From contig NZ_BMXI01000024.1 of the NCBI RefSeq assembly GCF_014651675.1, forward strand, positions 1 through 48,159: a stretch of DNA of 48,159 nt, written 5' to 3'. The position numbers and the translations under genes are program-made. Positions 9,243 through 17,574 of the stretch are shown one piece after another (the first letter of the stretch is position 1; every line of letters begins with the position of its first letter). Below the pieces are notes generated by a model. It searched no databases. It saw only the letters and a program-made list of their open reading frames with translations, and had not been told where the DNA came from. The stretch comes from Roseibacillus persicicus. Its GTDB lineage: Bacteria; Verrucomicrobiota; Verrucomicrobiia; Verrucomicrobiales; Akkermansiaceae.

Positions 9243-9407
9243 ATGAGAACGTTCCTGAACTTCACCATCGCGATTTTGCTCCTGATTGCTTTCGTCGGCT
9301 CAGGGGCCTTCTTTGTGATCGTGTCCAAGGACCTCAAACTCGAGCGAGCTTCGACCTCAACCTCGAGCAATGCCAGCCCAACGACGGAATCGACTTCGGA
9401 CGAATAA
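9243..9407 (+). CDS. Small single-span membrane protein
   Basis: A 54-residue frame beginning ATGAGAACGTTC and ending at TAA 9405-9407. It has a short N-terminus, one strong hydrophobic helix (about 6-27; FTIAILLLIAFVGSGAFF), a charged juxtamembrane stretch (SKDLKLERA) and a Ser/Thr-rich tail. It lies 9 nt before the next gene, whose ribosome binding site GGGAGG overlaps the end of this gene, which suggests coexpression. I do not recognise a family. The membrane character and the neat spacing support it as a real gene. Confidence 0.6.
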   Translation: MRTFLNFTIAILLLIAFVGSGAFFVIVSKDLKLERASTSTSSNASPTTESTSDE

Positions 9408-9416
9408 GGGAGGTCG

Positions 9417-9707
9417 ATGACATTCGAGGACTACCAGGAATTGATGCAAGCGGTTGTGGCCCGGCAAGGCTACGCGGGCTTTCACCCCTCACTCTATCTT
9501 GTCGGGGACGAGGACCCGTTTCGAATTCATGACTGTCCATTGAGCGAAGATGGCGAGGAACAAATCTCCAAAGACTTTGCCGCAGGCCTGCTAGAGGATG
9601 GTCAAACCGCCTATCTGGCCTATCGGGCTGGTGAGCGAACGGTGGAAGTCTGCCTCATTGAAGACTTTCAGCTTACTGATAAAATGCGAATCCGCGTGGC
9701 GAGCTAG
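9417..9707 (+). CDS. Conserved-looking hypothetical protein, 96 residues
   Basis: An acidic cytoplasmic protein without signal peptide or membrane span. It begins MTFEDYQELMQAVVARQGY and ends in beta-rich segments (TAYLAYRAGERTVEVCLIED). It is preceded by a good ribosome binding site (GGGAGG, 7 nt before the ATG), one of the few in the window. It follows the small membrane protein by 9 nt and converges on rsmE. No family is recognised. Confidence 0.65.
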   Translation: MTFEDYQELMQAVVARQGYAGFHPSLYLVGDEDPFRIHDCPLSEDGEEQISKDFAAGLLEDGQTAYLAYRAGERTVEVCLIEDFQLTDKMRIRVAS

Positions 9708-9762
9708 CGCCTCGACCTCGATTGAGCCACTCCGAAAGCGGCTGGGAAGAGGCATGAACCTG

Positions 9763-10491
9763 TTAGGAAAAGCGATAGCGCGCGGCAGAGACGAGGAACA
9801 TGCAAGCGGTCTCAACGCGGAGAACAATGTCCCCCAGCGTCACCGGACGAAATCCCCGATCGGTGGCGGCTGCGATCTCGTCGCTGGTGAAGTCTCCCTC
9901 CGGGCCAACGAGAAAGCTGACCTGCGAACAGGTCACAGGGAGGGACTCCAGATGATCCCGCACGGGAACGGCACCGGGAGCTAGCGAGGCAATGACTCTG
10001 GCTCCATCCCCGGAGTTCTGTAGAAAGGTTTCCAGCGAGGCCACCGGAGCAACCGAGGGCAAATCATTCTGCCCGCATTGCTTGCAGGCCTCCAAGGCCA
10101 CCCGCTGCCACTTCTGCGACTTTTCAGCCCCTTCTTTGGGCGAAATCTTAACTACGGTATTTCTAGTAGCAAGTGGTTGGATCCCGTTGACCCCGAGCTC
10201 AACCGCCTTCTGCACAATTAAGTCCATCGTCTTGCCTTTCGGGATAGCCACCGCCAAGTTGACTTGGGGGGAAACCGCTGCGGAAGAACCTTCTTCCTCG
10301 CAGGTCAGGCTCAGCTCGGAGCGCTCGCAAGCGGAAACCACCCCGCGCGCCCAGCGTCCCTTTCCATCGAAGACCTCGATGCGGTCGCCCGGCTTCTTGC
10401 GCATCACCCGCACGGCATGGTGCCCCTCTTCCCCCGTCAATCGCAGGTCGTCCGGCGACCAGCAATCGGGGGAAATATAGAAGCGGTCCAT
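9763..10491 (-). CDS. rsmE: 16S rRNA (uracil-1498-N3)-methyltransferase
   Basis: 242 residues with the RsmE layout. An N-terminal PUA-like domain begins MDRFYISPD and contains GEEGHHAVRVMRKKPGD. The C-terminal SPOUT methyltransferase domain has the knot motifs GPEGDFTSDE and LGDIVLRVETA. It also has the family segment VQKAVELGVNGIQPL. It is the last gene of grpE-dnaJ-rsmE, starting 9 nt after dnaJ ends. The linkage of dnaJ with this methyltransferase is known from other bacteria. Confidence 0.95.
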   Translation of the reverse strand: MDRFYISPDCWSPDDLRLTGEEGHHAVRVMRKKPGDRIEVFDGKGRWARGVVSACERSELSLTCEEEGSSAAVSPQVNLAVAIPKGKTMDLIVQKAVELGVNGIQPLATRNTVVKISPKEGAEKSQKWQRVALEACKQCGQNDLPSVAPVASLETFLQNSGDGARVIASLAPGAVPVRDHLESLPVTCSQVSFLVGPEGDFTSDEIAAATDRGFRPVTLGDIVLRVETACMFLVSAARYRFS

Positions 10492-10500
10492 CGTTGGGGT

Positions 10501-11658
10501 CTACTTGCCAAAGAACTTCTTGGCGCGCTCGAGGAAGCCTTCCTGCATGGGTGAATTCTTCTGGCCGATGGACTCGGCGAATTCACGCAGCTTCTCTTTC
10601 TGGCCGGAGTCCAGGTTGGTGGGAACTTCCACGCTGGCCTGAATGTGGAGATCGCCCTTTCGGCCGCCTCCCACTTCCGGCATACCACGTCCTCGCAGGC
10701 GGAAAGTAGTGCCTCCCTGGGTCCCGGCTGGAACCTTGATGGAAGCTTTCCCCTCCAAGGTCGGCACATCGATTTCGCCACCGAGGGCCGCCGTAGCAAA
10801 AGGAACCGGAACCTCGCAGAAGAGGTCATTGTCCTCGCGCTGGAAAACATTGTGAGCACGCACATGAAGGAAGACATAGAGGTCGCCCGAAGGCCCTCCA
10901 CGCATTCCCGCATCGCCATTCCCTGAAGAGCGCAGACGGATGCCATCGTCCACTCCGGCTGGAATCTTGATCTTGATTCGGTCCGACTTCTCGACCCGGC
11001 CGTCGCCGTGACAATCGTTGCAGGGATCAGCAATCACTTGGCCGGCTCCGCGACACTCGGGACAGGTCGTTTGCTGGACGAAGATACCGGCCTGACGCGT
11101 CACCGCCCCCCGACCGCCACAAGTCGTGCAGGGACGGGAGCCGCCTCCCTTGGACCCCGTTGACTTGCAGGTCGAACACGGCATTGCACGTTCCAGTTCC
11201 AGCTCCTTGTCCGCTCCGGTTGCCGCTTCCTCGAGGGTGATCTCGAGGTCATAGCGCAGGTCGCTACCGCGCTGTTTGCCAGAGGGATCGCGACGACGTC
11301 CTCCGCCTCCGAAGAGGTCTTCGAAGCCTCCGCCACCACCTCCAAAGGCACCGCCGAAGACCTGCGAAAAGATATCCATCGGGTCGCCGAAGCCACCGCC
11401 GAATCCTCCGCCACCACCACCCATGCCGCCTTGCTTGAAGGCTGCATGTCCGTAGCGGTCATAGGCCGCGCGCTTGTCCTCGTCGCTGAGCACCTGATAG
11501 GCCTCGCCCAACTCCTTGAACTTTTCCTCGGCCTTGGGATCATCCGGATTCTGGTCCGGATGAAACTTCATCGCCATCTTGCGATAGGCCTTCTTGATCT
11601 CGGATGCGGTTGCGCCCTTGGAAACGCCCAACACCTCGTAAAAGTCGCGGTCAGCCAT
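10501..11658 (-). CDS. dnaJ: Chaperone protein DnaJ (Hsp40)
   Basis: 385 residues, full type I DnaJ. The J domain (about 4-70) has the HPD motif at 33-35. A Gly/Phe-rich linker with long Gly runs follows (about 76-122). The zinc domain has four CxxCxGxG-type repeats: [24 protein letters not shown] and CNDCHGDG. The C-terminal substrate-binding domains complete the protein. It stimulates DnaK ATPase and delivers unfolded clients. The ATG follows the grpE stop directly (TAAATG), so translation is probably coupled. DnaK itself is not in the window. Confidence 0.97.
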   Translation of the reverse strand: MADRDFYEVLGVSKGATASEIKKAYRKMAMKFHPDQNPDDPKAEEKFKELGEAYQVLSDEDKRAAYDRYGHAAFKQGGMGGGGGGFGGGFGDPMDIFSQVFGGAFGGGGGGFEDLFGGGGRRRDPSGKQRGSDLRYDLEITLEEAATGADKELELERAMPCSTCKSTGSKGGGSRPCTTCGGRGAVTRQAGIFVQQTTCPECRGAGQVIADPCNDCHGDGRVEKSDRIKIKIPAGVDDGIRLRSSGNGDAGMRGGPSGDLYVFLHVRAHNVFQREDNDLFCEVPVPFATAALGGEIDVPTLEGKASIKVPAGTQGGTTFRLRGRGMPEVGGGRKGDLHIQASVEVPTNLDSGQKEKLREFAESIGQKNSPMQEGFLERAKKFFGK

Positions 11659-12264
11659 TTAGTTGCCACCCTCCTCTCCAGCCTCCGCAGCCTTCGCCAC
11701 GATGACATTTGCAGGACGCAAGAGACGGTCCCCCAGGAAATAGCCACGGCGTACCACGCGCAAGACCTTGCCAGCCTCCACCTCGTCGGACGCCTCCTGG
11801 CTCACCGCTTCATGGAAGTTCGGGTCGAAGTCTCCCCCCGCTTCCAATTCCACGGGCTTGACTCCCTGACTGGAGAAAAATTCGTCCAACTGGCCCTGAA
11901 CCATCGCCATGCCTTGATAAAGCATCGAGCCCTGTTCCTTCTCGGCCATTTGCATTCCCATTCCGAAATTATCCAGCACGGGAAGCAACTCCATCAAGAG
12001 GCGCTGATTGGAGAACTTCCGGCTCTCCTCCAGCTCTTTCGCCATGCGCTTGCGGTAGTTGTCCATCTCGGCGGCACGACGGAGGGACTCATCCTTATAC
12101 TTCTGAACTTCCTGCTCCAAAGCCACAACGGGGTCGACTTCCTCCACCGCAGCTTCGGGCGCAGCCTCAGCCTCGCCGGTCGGTTCTACGTTGGTTTCTT
12201 CCGCCGCAGCGGCTTCCTCCTCGGTTACAACTTCTTCCAATTCTTCGTTCACGCCCGTTTCCAT
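11659..12264 (-). CDS. grpE: Nucleotide exchange factor GrpE
   Basis: 201 residues. An acidic, Ala/Glu-rich N-terminal tail (1-50) and a long coiled coil (EVQKYKDESLRRAAEMDNYR) precede the C-terminal beta domain with GVKPVELEAGGDFDPNFHEA and VLRVVRRGYFLGDRLLRPA, which are GrpE hallmarks. It releases ADP from DnaK. It is the first gene of the operon. No CIRCE element is seen upstream, so HrcA control is not supported by the sequence. Confidence 0.96.
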   Translation of the reverse strand: METGVNEELEEVVTEEEAAAAEETNVEPTGEAEAAPEAAVEEVDPVVALEQEVQKYKDESLRRAAEMDNYRKRMAKELEESRKFSNQRLLMELLPVLDNFGMGMQMAEKEQGSMLYQGMAMVQGQLDEFFSSQGVKPVELEAGGDFDPNFHEAVSQEASDEVEAGKVLRVVRRGYFLGDRLLRPANVIVAKAAEAGEEGGN

Positions 12265-12392
12265 ACCCCATCACCCCTTTCCGTCAACCCCGCGTTCGGT
12301 TTCCATGGCGGGAAAATCGCTCAAAATGCATTTCGCGTGGACTGGAAACCTGGTTGCTTTGCGCGAAGGATGAGCTGAAACTGTCACTTGGA

Positions 12393-13091
12393 ATGGGATC
12401 CTCATCTTTTGTCTACAATTGCCTCTGCGGTTCACGCCTGGCAGTAGATGAGTTCTTTTCACGAAAAATGCTGCAATGCCCCTCGTGCCGCAAATTTGTG
12501 ATTTTGCCCTCCGAACGTGATGGGGTGGCCTCTTACCCCCAATTTGAGTTCGAAACTTCCCGCCTGGCCCTCCGTCTCGCCAGGCGAAAGGATTGGAGAG
12601 CTCTGCACCAGGTCTACAATGCTCCGCAGAACTTCGCCTACGAATTGTCTCAACCAGACACCGAACGGGGCACCCGCGACAAGATTCGACGCTCACTCTT
12701 TCCATCCAAATTCGCCAAGTCGAACATCCTCCTTTTTACTCTCTGCAAGAGAGAGGAGAACGAGATTTTGGGCGCCATCTCGGTCACCTTCAAACTGCCC
12801 TACTATGCTGCCGATCTAGGCTTTATGCTGCGAACGGACTGCCAAAACCAAGGTCTTGGGACTGAATCCGTTGCGGGCATCTGTCAGTTCCTATTCCAGC
12901 GAATCGGAGTGGAAAAAATCTCGGCAATGACCGATGCCAAAAACAAGGCCTGCCGGACCGTTCTGGAGAAGACGGGATTCACCCGGGAAGGCTACCTGAA
13001 CAAGTTTTTCCACCACCCTGAGCGCGGCTGGCTGGATGCCCCTCTTTACTCCCTATTTGCCTCCCCTCCCGATGCAACTTCCGAGGCCTAA
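12393..13091 (+). CDS. GNAT acetyltransferase with N-terminal zinc ribbon
   Basis: 232 residues from the ATG at 12393. A longer frame from a TTG at 12354 is less likely. The N-terminus carries four cysteines (C10, C12, C29, C32) in a ribbon-like layout (NCLCGSRLAVDE, LQCPSCRKFVILPS), as seen in many PVC proteins. From about residue 50 it is a RimJ-like GNAT domain (ETSRLALRLARRKDW), with the acetyl-CoA loop NQGLGTES and the end motif NKACRTVLEKTGFTREG. Ribosomal-protein or small-molecule acetylation is plausible; the substrate is unknown. It diverges from grpE. Confidence 0.85.
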   Translation: MGSSSFVYNCLCGSRLAVDEFFSRKMLQCPSCRKFVILPSERDGVASYPQFEFETSRLALRLARRKDWRALHQVYNAPQNFAYELSQPDTERGTRDKIRRSLFPSKFAKSNILLFTLCKREENEILGAISVTFKLPYYAADLGFMLRTDCQNQGLGTESVAGICQFLFQRIGVEKISAMTDAKNKACRTVLEKTGFTREGYLNKFFHHPERGWLDAPLYSLFASPPDATSEA

Positions 13092-13183
13092 ACGCCGAAA
13101 TCACCTGAAAGCTCGCTAAAACCGTGACACGGTTTGCTGACACTCTGCCAGAGATCGCACTTCCGTTTCGAGCTCTCAGGGCT

Positions 13184-13197
13184 TTACCTAGTGGTAA
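13184..13197. promoter_or_regulatory. Short hyphenated palindrome before the LDH2-type gene
   Basis: TTACC-TAGT-GGTAA, centred 13 nt before the ATG at 13204. It could be a regulator site or a small RNA hairpin over the translation start. It could also be chance. Confidence 0.3.
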
Positions 13198-13203
13198 GTA
13201 ACC

Positions 13204-14280
13204 ATGTCTGACTTTCTAGCAGTCCCCCGCAAAGACCACGACGCGCTGGTCGCCACCGCCTTTTTGAAGCGCGGCTTCAAGGCTGATGAAGTCGCCCCCG
13301 GTGTTTACCTGTGCGCCGAAGCCGCTCGCCATGGGGTGCGACCCCATATCGCCTTGCGGGCGCTCTACAACGATCACTACTTTGGCTCGAAGACCGGCGG
13401 CTGCGTCCCGGGGGCGGAAGTCACCGTCGTCCCTTCCCGCTTTCCCGCCTCCGAGACATGGAACGCGAACAAGAAGTTCGGCCCTGCGGTTGCCTATCGC
13501 GCAATCGACCGGGCGATTGAATTGGCCAACGAGTATGGCATCGCCCAAATCGCGGTCGACAACGCCTCCCCCTATCTCTGGGGCGCCGGCTACGTGATGG
13601 CTGCTGCCGAACGTGGCTTCATCGCCTACACCCATGCGACCTCTCCCCTGGCCGAGGTCGCTCCCCTGGGAGGCAATCGGCCCACCTTGGGCACCAACCC
13701 GCATTCTTGGGCTTTCCCCACTTCTCCAGCCTTGGGCTTTCCTCTGCTAGTCGATTGGATCACCTCGAACATCGATATGTATCGGGTGGAGGCCTGCCGC
13801 AGCTCGGGCAAAGAACTTCCCGCCGATTCCGCCATCGATGCGAGCGGCGAAGTCACCACCGACCCTCACCGGGTTCACGCCCTTCTCCCATTCGGCACGC
13901 ACAAGGGCTACGGGCTTTCTCTCATCAATGAGATTCTGGCGGCCTTCATCGGAGGCTCACTGCCCAGCCTGCGGGGGCGCTTGACTGAGAACGCCCGCGA
14001 GAAAAACACCGCGACGTTCTACTTCCAAGTGATTCATCCCGAAGCCCTCTCCTCAGACAACTTCGGGATGGGTCGCAACCAGCTGGACAACCTCAAGCAC
14101 GTGCTCGCCGACATCCTCCGGGGAAATCCGGATGCCAACATTCCCGGTCAGATGGAGGCCGAATTCCGCCATCGTTCCGACGAGGCAGACGCCCTGCTTT
14201 TCACCCAGGACGAAGTCGACGGCTTCAATCAGCTCGCCTCCGAATTGGGCCGCGACCCGTTGCAGGCAAAGCCTCTCTAA
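13204..14280 (+). CDS. Malate/L-lactate dehydrogenase family (LDH2) oxidoreductase
   Basis: 358 residues of the LDH2/MDH2 family, NAD(P)H-dependent 2-hydroxyacid, ureidoglycolate or delta-1-piperideine oxidoreductases that are unrelated to classical LDH. Visible family landmarks are HGVRPHIALRAL near the start, AYRAIDRAIELANEYGIAQI, APLGGNRPTLGTNPHSWAFP, the glycine-rich LLPFGTHKGYGLSLINEIL, and FGMGRNQLD in the last third. The exact substrate cannot be read from sequence. It stands alone between the acetyltransferase and a converging sulfatase. Confidence 0.88.
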   Translation: MSDFLAVPRKDHDALVATAFLKRGFKADEVAPGVYLCAEAARHGVRPHIALRALYNDHYFGSKTGGCVPGAEVTVVPSRFPASETWNANKKFGPAVAYRAIDRAIELANEYGIAQIAVDNASPYLWGAGYVMAAAERGFIAYTHATSPLAEVAPLGGNRPTLGTNPHSWAFPTSPALGFPLLVDWITSNIDMYRVEACRSSGKELPADSAIDASGEVTTDPHRVHALLPFGTHKGYGLSLINEILAAFIGGSLPSLRGRLTENAREKNTATFYFQVIHPEALSSDNFGMGRNQLDNLKHVLADILRGNPDANIPGQMEAEFRHRSDEADALLFTQDEVDGFNQLASELGRDPLQAKPL

Positions 14281-14362
14281 GGTCGGCCTGACCTCGACCT
14301 TTTCCGTTCAGGGAATCCGACCGAGCAGGCTTCTTCGCGCTGATTGGTCTCAGGCCTTTGGC

Positions 14363-14438
14363 AAAAAAAAATCACCTGACCAACCCAGATTCCCGACTCG
14401 GAATTCCTTTCCAAGCCAGCATCCAAGTCGAGTCAGGT
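14363..14438 (-). terminator. Probable terminator of the fused sulfatase gene
   Basis: On the minus strand, ACCTGAC (14438-14432) and GTCAGGT (14380-14374) form the base of a long hairpin, with further internal GACTCG/CGAGTC pairing. It is followed almost at once by nine T (A9 at 14363-14371 on the plus strand). The large loop is unusual, but the arms and T run fit intrinsic termination. Confidence 0.5.
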
Positions 14439-14479
14439 AATTACGGTAAGAGCTCGTTGATTCCAGGGAGAATCCGCCA

Positions 14480-16579
14480 CTATTCGGCCAAGCCGCTCTG
14501 TCGATATTTCTTCAGCAGCGCCCGAAGCTCGGCTGCTTTTTCCGATTCGGCTTCGGTCAGATCATTTTGCTCCATCAGGTCTTTCTCAACGTTGAAGAGC
14601 TGACCTTCATCGGTCTTTTCCTTCGGGTTGGCCTTTTGGCCCTTGGGACGAAACTGAACGGCTTCTCCGGTGAAAAATTTCCAGGGCCCCTGGCGAATCG
14701 CAACCGACTTGGCTTGCTCCAGGATCACCTCCGCCCCCTGCTCATCCTTGCCGAGGAAAGCGTCCAGATAATCACGGCTATCGCGCGCTGCATCAGCGGG
14801 AACCTCCACCTCCAGATGGTTGGCAAAGGACTTGAGGAAATCAACCTGGGTCACGAGCGCATCGGAAACCCCCGGCTCAATTCCCTGCGGCCAGCGAATG
14901 ATGAGAGGAACCCGGGTGCCGCCCTCGTAGATCTGATACTTGCCCCCTCGATAGGGCCCTGAACCATCGTGACCGCGATCCACTTCTTCGGAAGAAGTCT
15001 TCACCGTGGTGCCGTCCTGATAGCCGTCGTCATAAACGGGACCATTGTCGCTACTGAAAATCACGATGGTATTGTCGGCGATTCCGTTCTCTTCCAAAGC
15101 CTCCATGATCGCTCCGGTCGTCCAGTCCAACTGCACCATGGCATCACCCCGATAGCTCAGATCGCTTTTGCCACGGAAGCGCGGGTGGGGAGTGCGGGGC
15201 ACGTGGATATCCTGCGAGCAGAAGAAGAGGAAGAAGGGCTTCTCCTTATTGCGGGCAATGAACTCGCCAGTCTTTTCCACCAAGACATCCGCCATCGTTT
15301 CATCATCCCAGAGCGCGGACTTTCCACCCTTCATCATCCCGATCCGTCCAATGCCGTTGATCACAGTCTGGTTGTGACCGTGACTGTTCATGTAGTAGGT
15401 CATCGCCTCGGGATTGTCGCGTCCGTCAGGATACTTTGTCCCAGGCACATCATCGGGAATCCTCTTTCCATATGACACCGTGATGGGGTCCTCGGGGTCC
15501 AGATTGACGATGTGATGATTCTCCAAATAGACACACGGAACACGATCATTGGTCGAGGGCAACATGAAGCAGTAGTCGAAACCGATCTCCAATGGACCAG
15601 GCTTCACCTCTCCATTGAAATCAATCGGAGTCTTTCCATCGCCCAGGCCGAGGTGCCACTTTCCAATCACTCCCGTGTGATATCCACCGGCTTGAAAGGT
15701 GTCCGCCAGAGTGAACTGCTCGGGAGCGATCGCCATCTTGGCATTTCCTGCGAGAATACCGGTTCCTTCTTTGCGAAAGGCCATCTCACCAGTCAGGAGA
15801 GAATACCGAGACGGGGTGCAGGTCGCGGCCGCACAGTGCGCGTCGGTGAAACGAACGCCTTCCGCAGCCAGCTTGTCCAGATTGGGTGTCGGGATCTTTT
15901 CGGCGCCATAACATCCCAGGTCCGCGTAGCCCACGTCGTCCCCGTAGATGATGACCACGTTCGGCTTACTCGCTTCCGCCGGTTTGGCCGCGACCAACTC
16001 GGTGATCTCCAGATTGCGAAAGACCATCTTCTGATGCACGCCCGCGTGGACTTGCAGTCCGATGGGACCTTTTTCTGGAATGGTCTCGCCGACATAGTCG
16101 ACGAAGGACTCACCGTTGAGGAAGGTCTGGATACGTTTTCCCTCCACCACGATGCGAAGGTGGTTCCACTCCCCCAGTTTGTGCACCTTGGCAACCTTGT
16201 CGGACTTGGCCGGATAGCTTCCTTTGCCATCCTTGGGCGCGTAGATACAGCCGGTCAGGTCGACTTTGAGTGAGCGGGAGATTCCAATCTGAACTTGATG
16301 GGACTCGCCACGCACAAAGATTCCCGAATCGTAGTCAGGAGAAGAGGTTCGATAGTCGAGGTTGAGCTCAAAGTTGCCGAACTCACGGTCGGTCCACAGG
16401 ATGGAACCCTTTTTATCCTGATTGTCGCCGACTATTCCCTCATCACTCACTGACCAGTGGCTTTGAGAAAGCTCCTTGGGCTGGCAGGTCCACCCCGCCA
16501 GATCCTTGCCATTCCAAAGTGCTTCCCCCGAAAGAGAACAGGTCGACAGCGCCACGATCGCGCAGAAATTAAACTTCAT
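14480..16579 (-). CDS. Secreted sulfatase fused to an N-terminal 3-keto-disaccharide hydrolase/LamG-like domain
   Basis: 699 residues from the ATG at 16579, where a signal peptide begins (MKFNFCAIVALSTCSLSGEA). The frame extends to 16630 but would put polar residues first. The first domain (about 20-200; LWNGKDLAGWTC, EWNHLRIVVEGKRIQTFLNG) matches the DUF1080 fold. The second is an arylsulfatase (about 205-699), with VVIIYGDDVGYADLGCYG for metal binding and CTPSRYSLLTG. Cys254 would be converted to formylglycine. Later motifs are IGKWHLG, SQDIHVP and SSDNGP. It probably acts on a sulfated saccharide outside the cytoplasm. No glycan partner is adjacent. Confidence 0.88.
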   Translation of the reverse strand: MKFNFCAIVALSTCSLSGEALWNGKDLAGWTCQPKELSQSHWSVSDEGIVGDNQDKKGSILWTDREFGNFELNLDYRTSSPDYDSGIFVRGESHQVQIGISRSLKVDLTGCIYAPKDGKGSYPAKSDKVAKVHKLGEWNHLRIVVEGKRIQTFLNGESFVDYVGETIPEKGPIGLQVHAGVHQKMVFRNLEITELVAAKPAEASKPNVVIIYGDDVGYADLGCYGAEKIPTPNLDKLAAEGVRFTDAHCAAATCTPSRYSLLTGEMAFRKEGTGILAGNAKMAIAPEQFTLADTFQAGGYHTGVIGKWHLGLGDGKTPIDFNGEVKPGPLEIGFDYCFMLPSTNDRVPCVYLENHHIVNLDPEDPITVSYGKRIPDDVPGTKYPDGRDNPEAMTYYMNSHGHNQTVINGIGRIGMMKGGKSALWDDETMADVLVEKTGEFIARNKEKPFFLFFCSQDIHVPRTPHPRFRGKSDLSYRGDAMVQLDWTTGAIMEALEENGIADNTIVIFSSDNGPVYDDGYQDGTTVKTSSEEVDRGHDGSGPYRGGKYQIYEGGTRVPLIIRWPQGIEPGVSDALVTQVDFLKSFANHLEVEVPADAARDSRDYLDAFLGKDEQGAEVILEQAKSVAIRQGPWKFFTGEAVQFRPKGQKANPKEKTDEGQLFNVEKDLMEQNDLTEAESEKAAELRALLKKYRQSGLAE

Positions 16580-16685
16580 GGTCTGACAAAACGAACAGAT
16601 GGAAGCCCATCTAGCAAGAGAGTCTTCCAAATTGGTCAGTCTGAGCTCTTTCCGTCAGTTGCCGAGCCCTGCCCGGGAACTCTGT

Positions 16686-17537
16686 CTAGCGGAAGAGTAA
16701 AACCGGAATATGACAGTCACGCACGAGGGCAGTCGTGGTGCTACCAATGAAAAGACGACGAATCTTGGAGTGCCCGTAGGACCCCATCACCAGCAGATCC
16801 ACCCCACGTGCTTCGACCTCGCGGGTGATCACCTCTTCGGGGTCGCCTTGCAGAAGCTCAGCGGAGACATCGTAACCCGCGCCAGCCAAACCAGTGGCAG
16901 CGCCATCCAATTCGCGGGCCAAATCGCTGTCAGGCTTTCCGACCGCGACGAGGTGACACTTCAGCCCTTTCAGTAGCGGATTGGAGGCGGCGTAGTGCAC
17001 CGCCTTCAGCGCGCTCGCTCCCCCGTCGAAGGCGATGAGAAAGGACTCGATGGGTTGAAAGGCACGAGCAGCTACCAGAACGGGAACCTTCGCCGATCGC
17101 ACCACCCGCTCCAGATTGCTCCCGAGATGACCCTTGGCAAAATCAGCATGTTCTCCGCGCTTCCCGAGGATGACCAACTCAGCATCGTCTTCGAACTCTT
17201 CCACCGTGTCCACGAGTGATCCGTGGCGCTGGAGAGCTTCCACCGAACTGACTCCCAGCTCGGTCAACTGCTTGCGAGCGTCCTCCAACACCGCTTTCCC
17301 CCGCAGACGGGCAACCCGCGCATGGGCCTCATCGAGCTGCACCAATTCCTCCATCAGTTCCGCCCCGGCATCAAAGCCCAAGCTCCCGGTCAAGTCGCGC
17401 CCTCGGGTCGACTCATCGCGCTCGAGAACGTGCAGGACACGGACCAGGGAATCATCGCGTTTCGCAGCCCACGCGGCGTGCTGATAGAGACTGGGGGCGT
17501 AGAGAGAGCCGTCGGTGCAGGCGAGGATCGGTTTCAT
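16686..17537 (-). CDS. Tandem universal stress protein (UspA family)
   Basis: 283 residues with two Usp domains (about 1-141 and 145-283). The first begins MKPILACTDGSLYAPSLY and ends GHLGSNLERVVRSAKVPVLV. The second has FLIAFDGGASALKAVHYA and VMGSYGHSKIRRLFIGSTT, the G-x2-G-x9-G(S/T) type ATP-binding signature. It starts 37 nt after the SulP gene and is probably cotranscribed. SulP-Usp pairing is common in bacteria and suggests a link between anion or bicarbonate transport and stress. Confidence 0.92.
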   Translation of the reverse strand: MKPILACTDGSLYAPSLYQHAAWAAKRDDSLVRVLHVLERDESTRGRDLTGSLGFDAGAELMEELVQLDEAHARVARLRGKAVLEDARKQLTELGVSSVEALQRHGSLVDTVEEFEDDAELVILGKRGEHADFAKGHLGSNLERVVRSAKVPVLVAARAFQPIESFLIAFDGGASALKAVHYAASNPLLKGLKCHLVAVGKPDSDLARELDGAATGLAGAGYDVSAELLQGDPEEVITREVEARGVDLLVMGSYGHSKIRRLFIGSTTTALVRDCHIPVLLFR

Positions 17538-17574
17538 AATCGGAAAGCTTAACGTGTTTTTTGGGAAAAGGGAA

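Noticed and set aside
12298-12350. GGTTTCCA/TGGAAACC inverted pair between grpE and the acetyltransferase gene
   Set aside because: 8-bp arms 37 nt apart are easily due to chance; no CIRCE sequence is present.
11431-12378. 315-codon plus-strand frame over dnaJ and grpE
   Set aside because: His and Leu-rich mirror of conserved chaperone genes.
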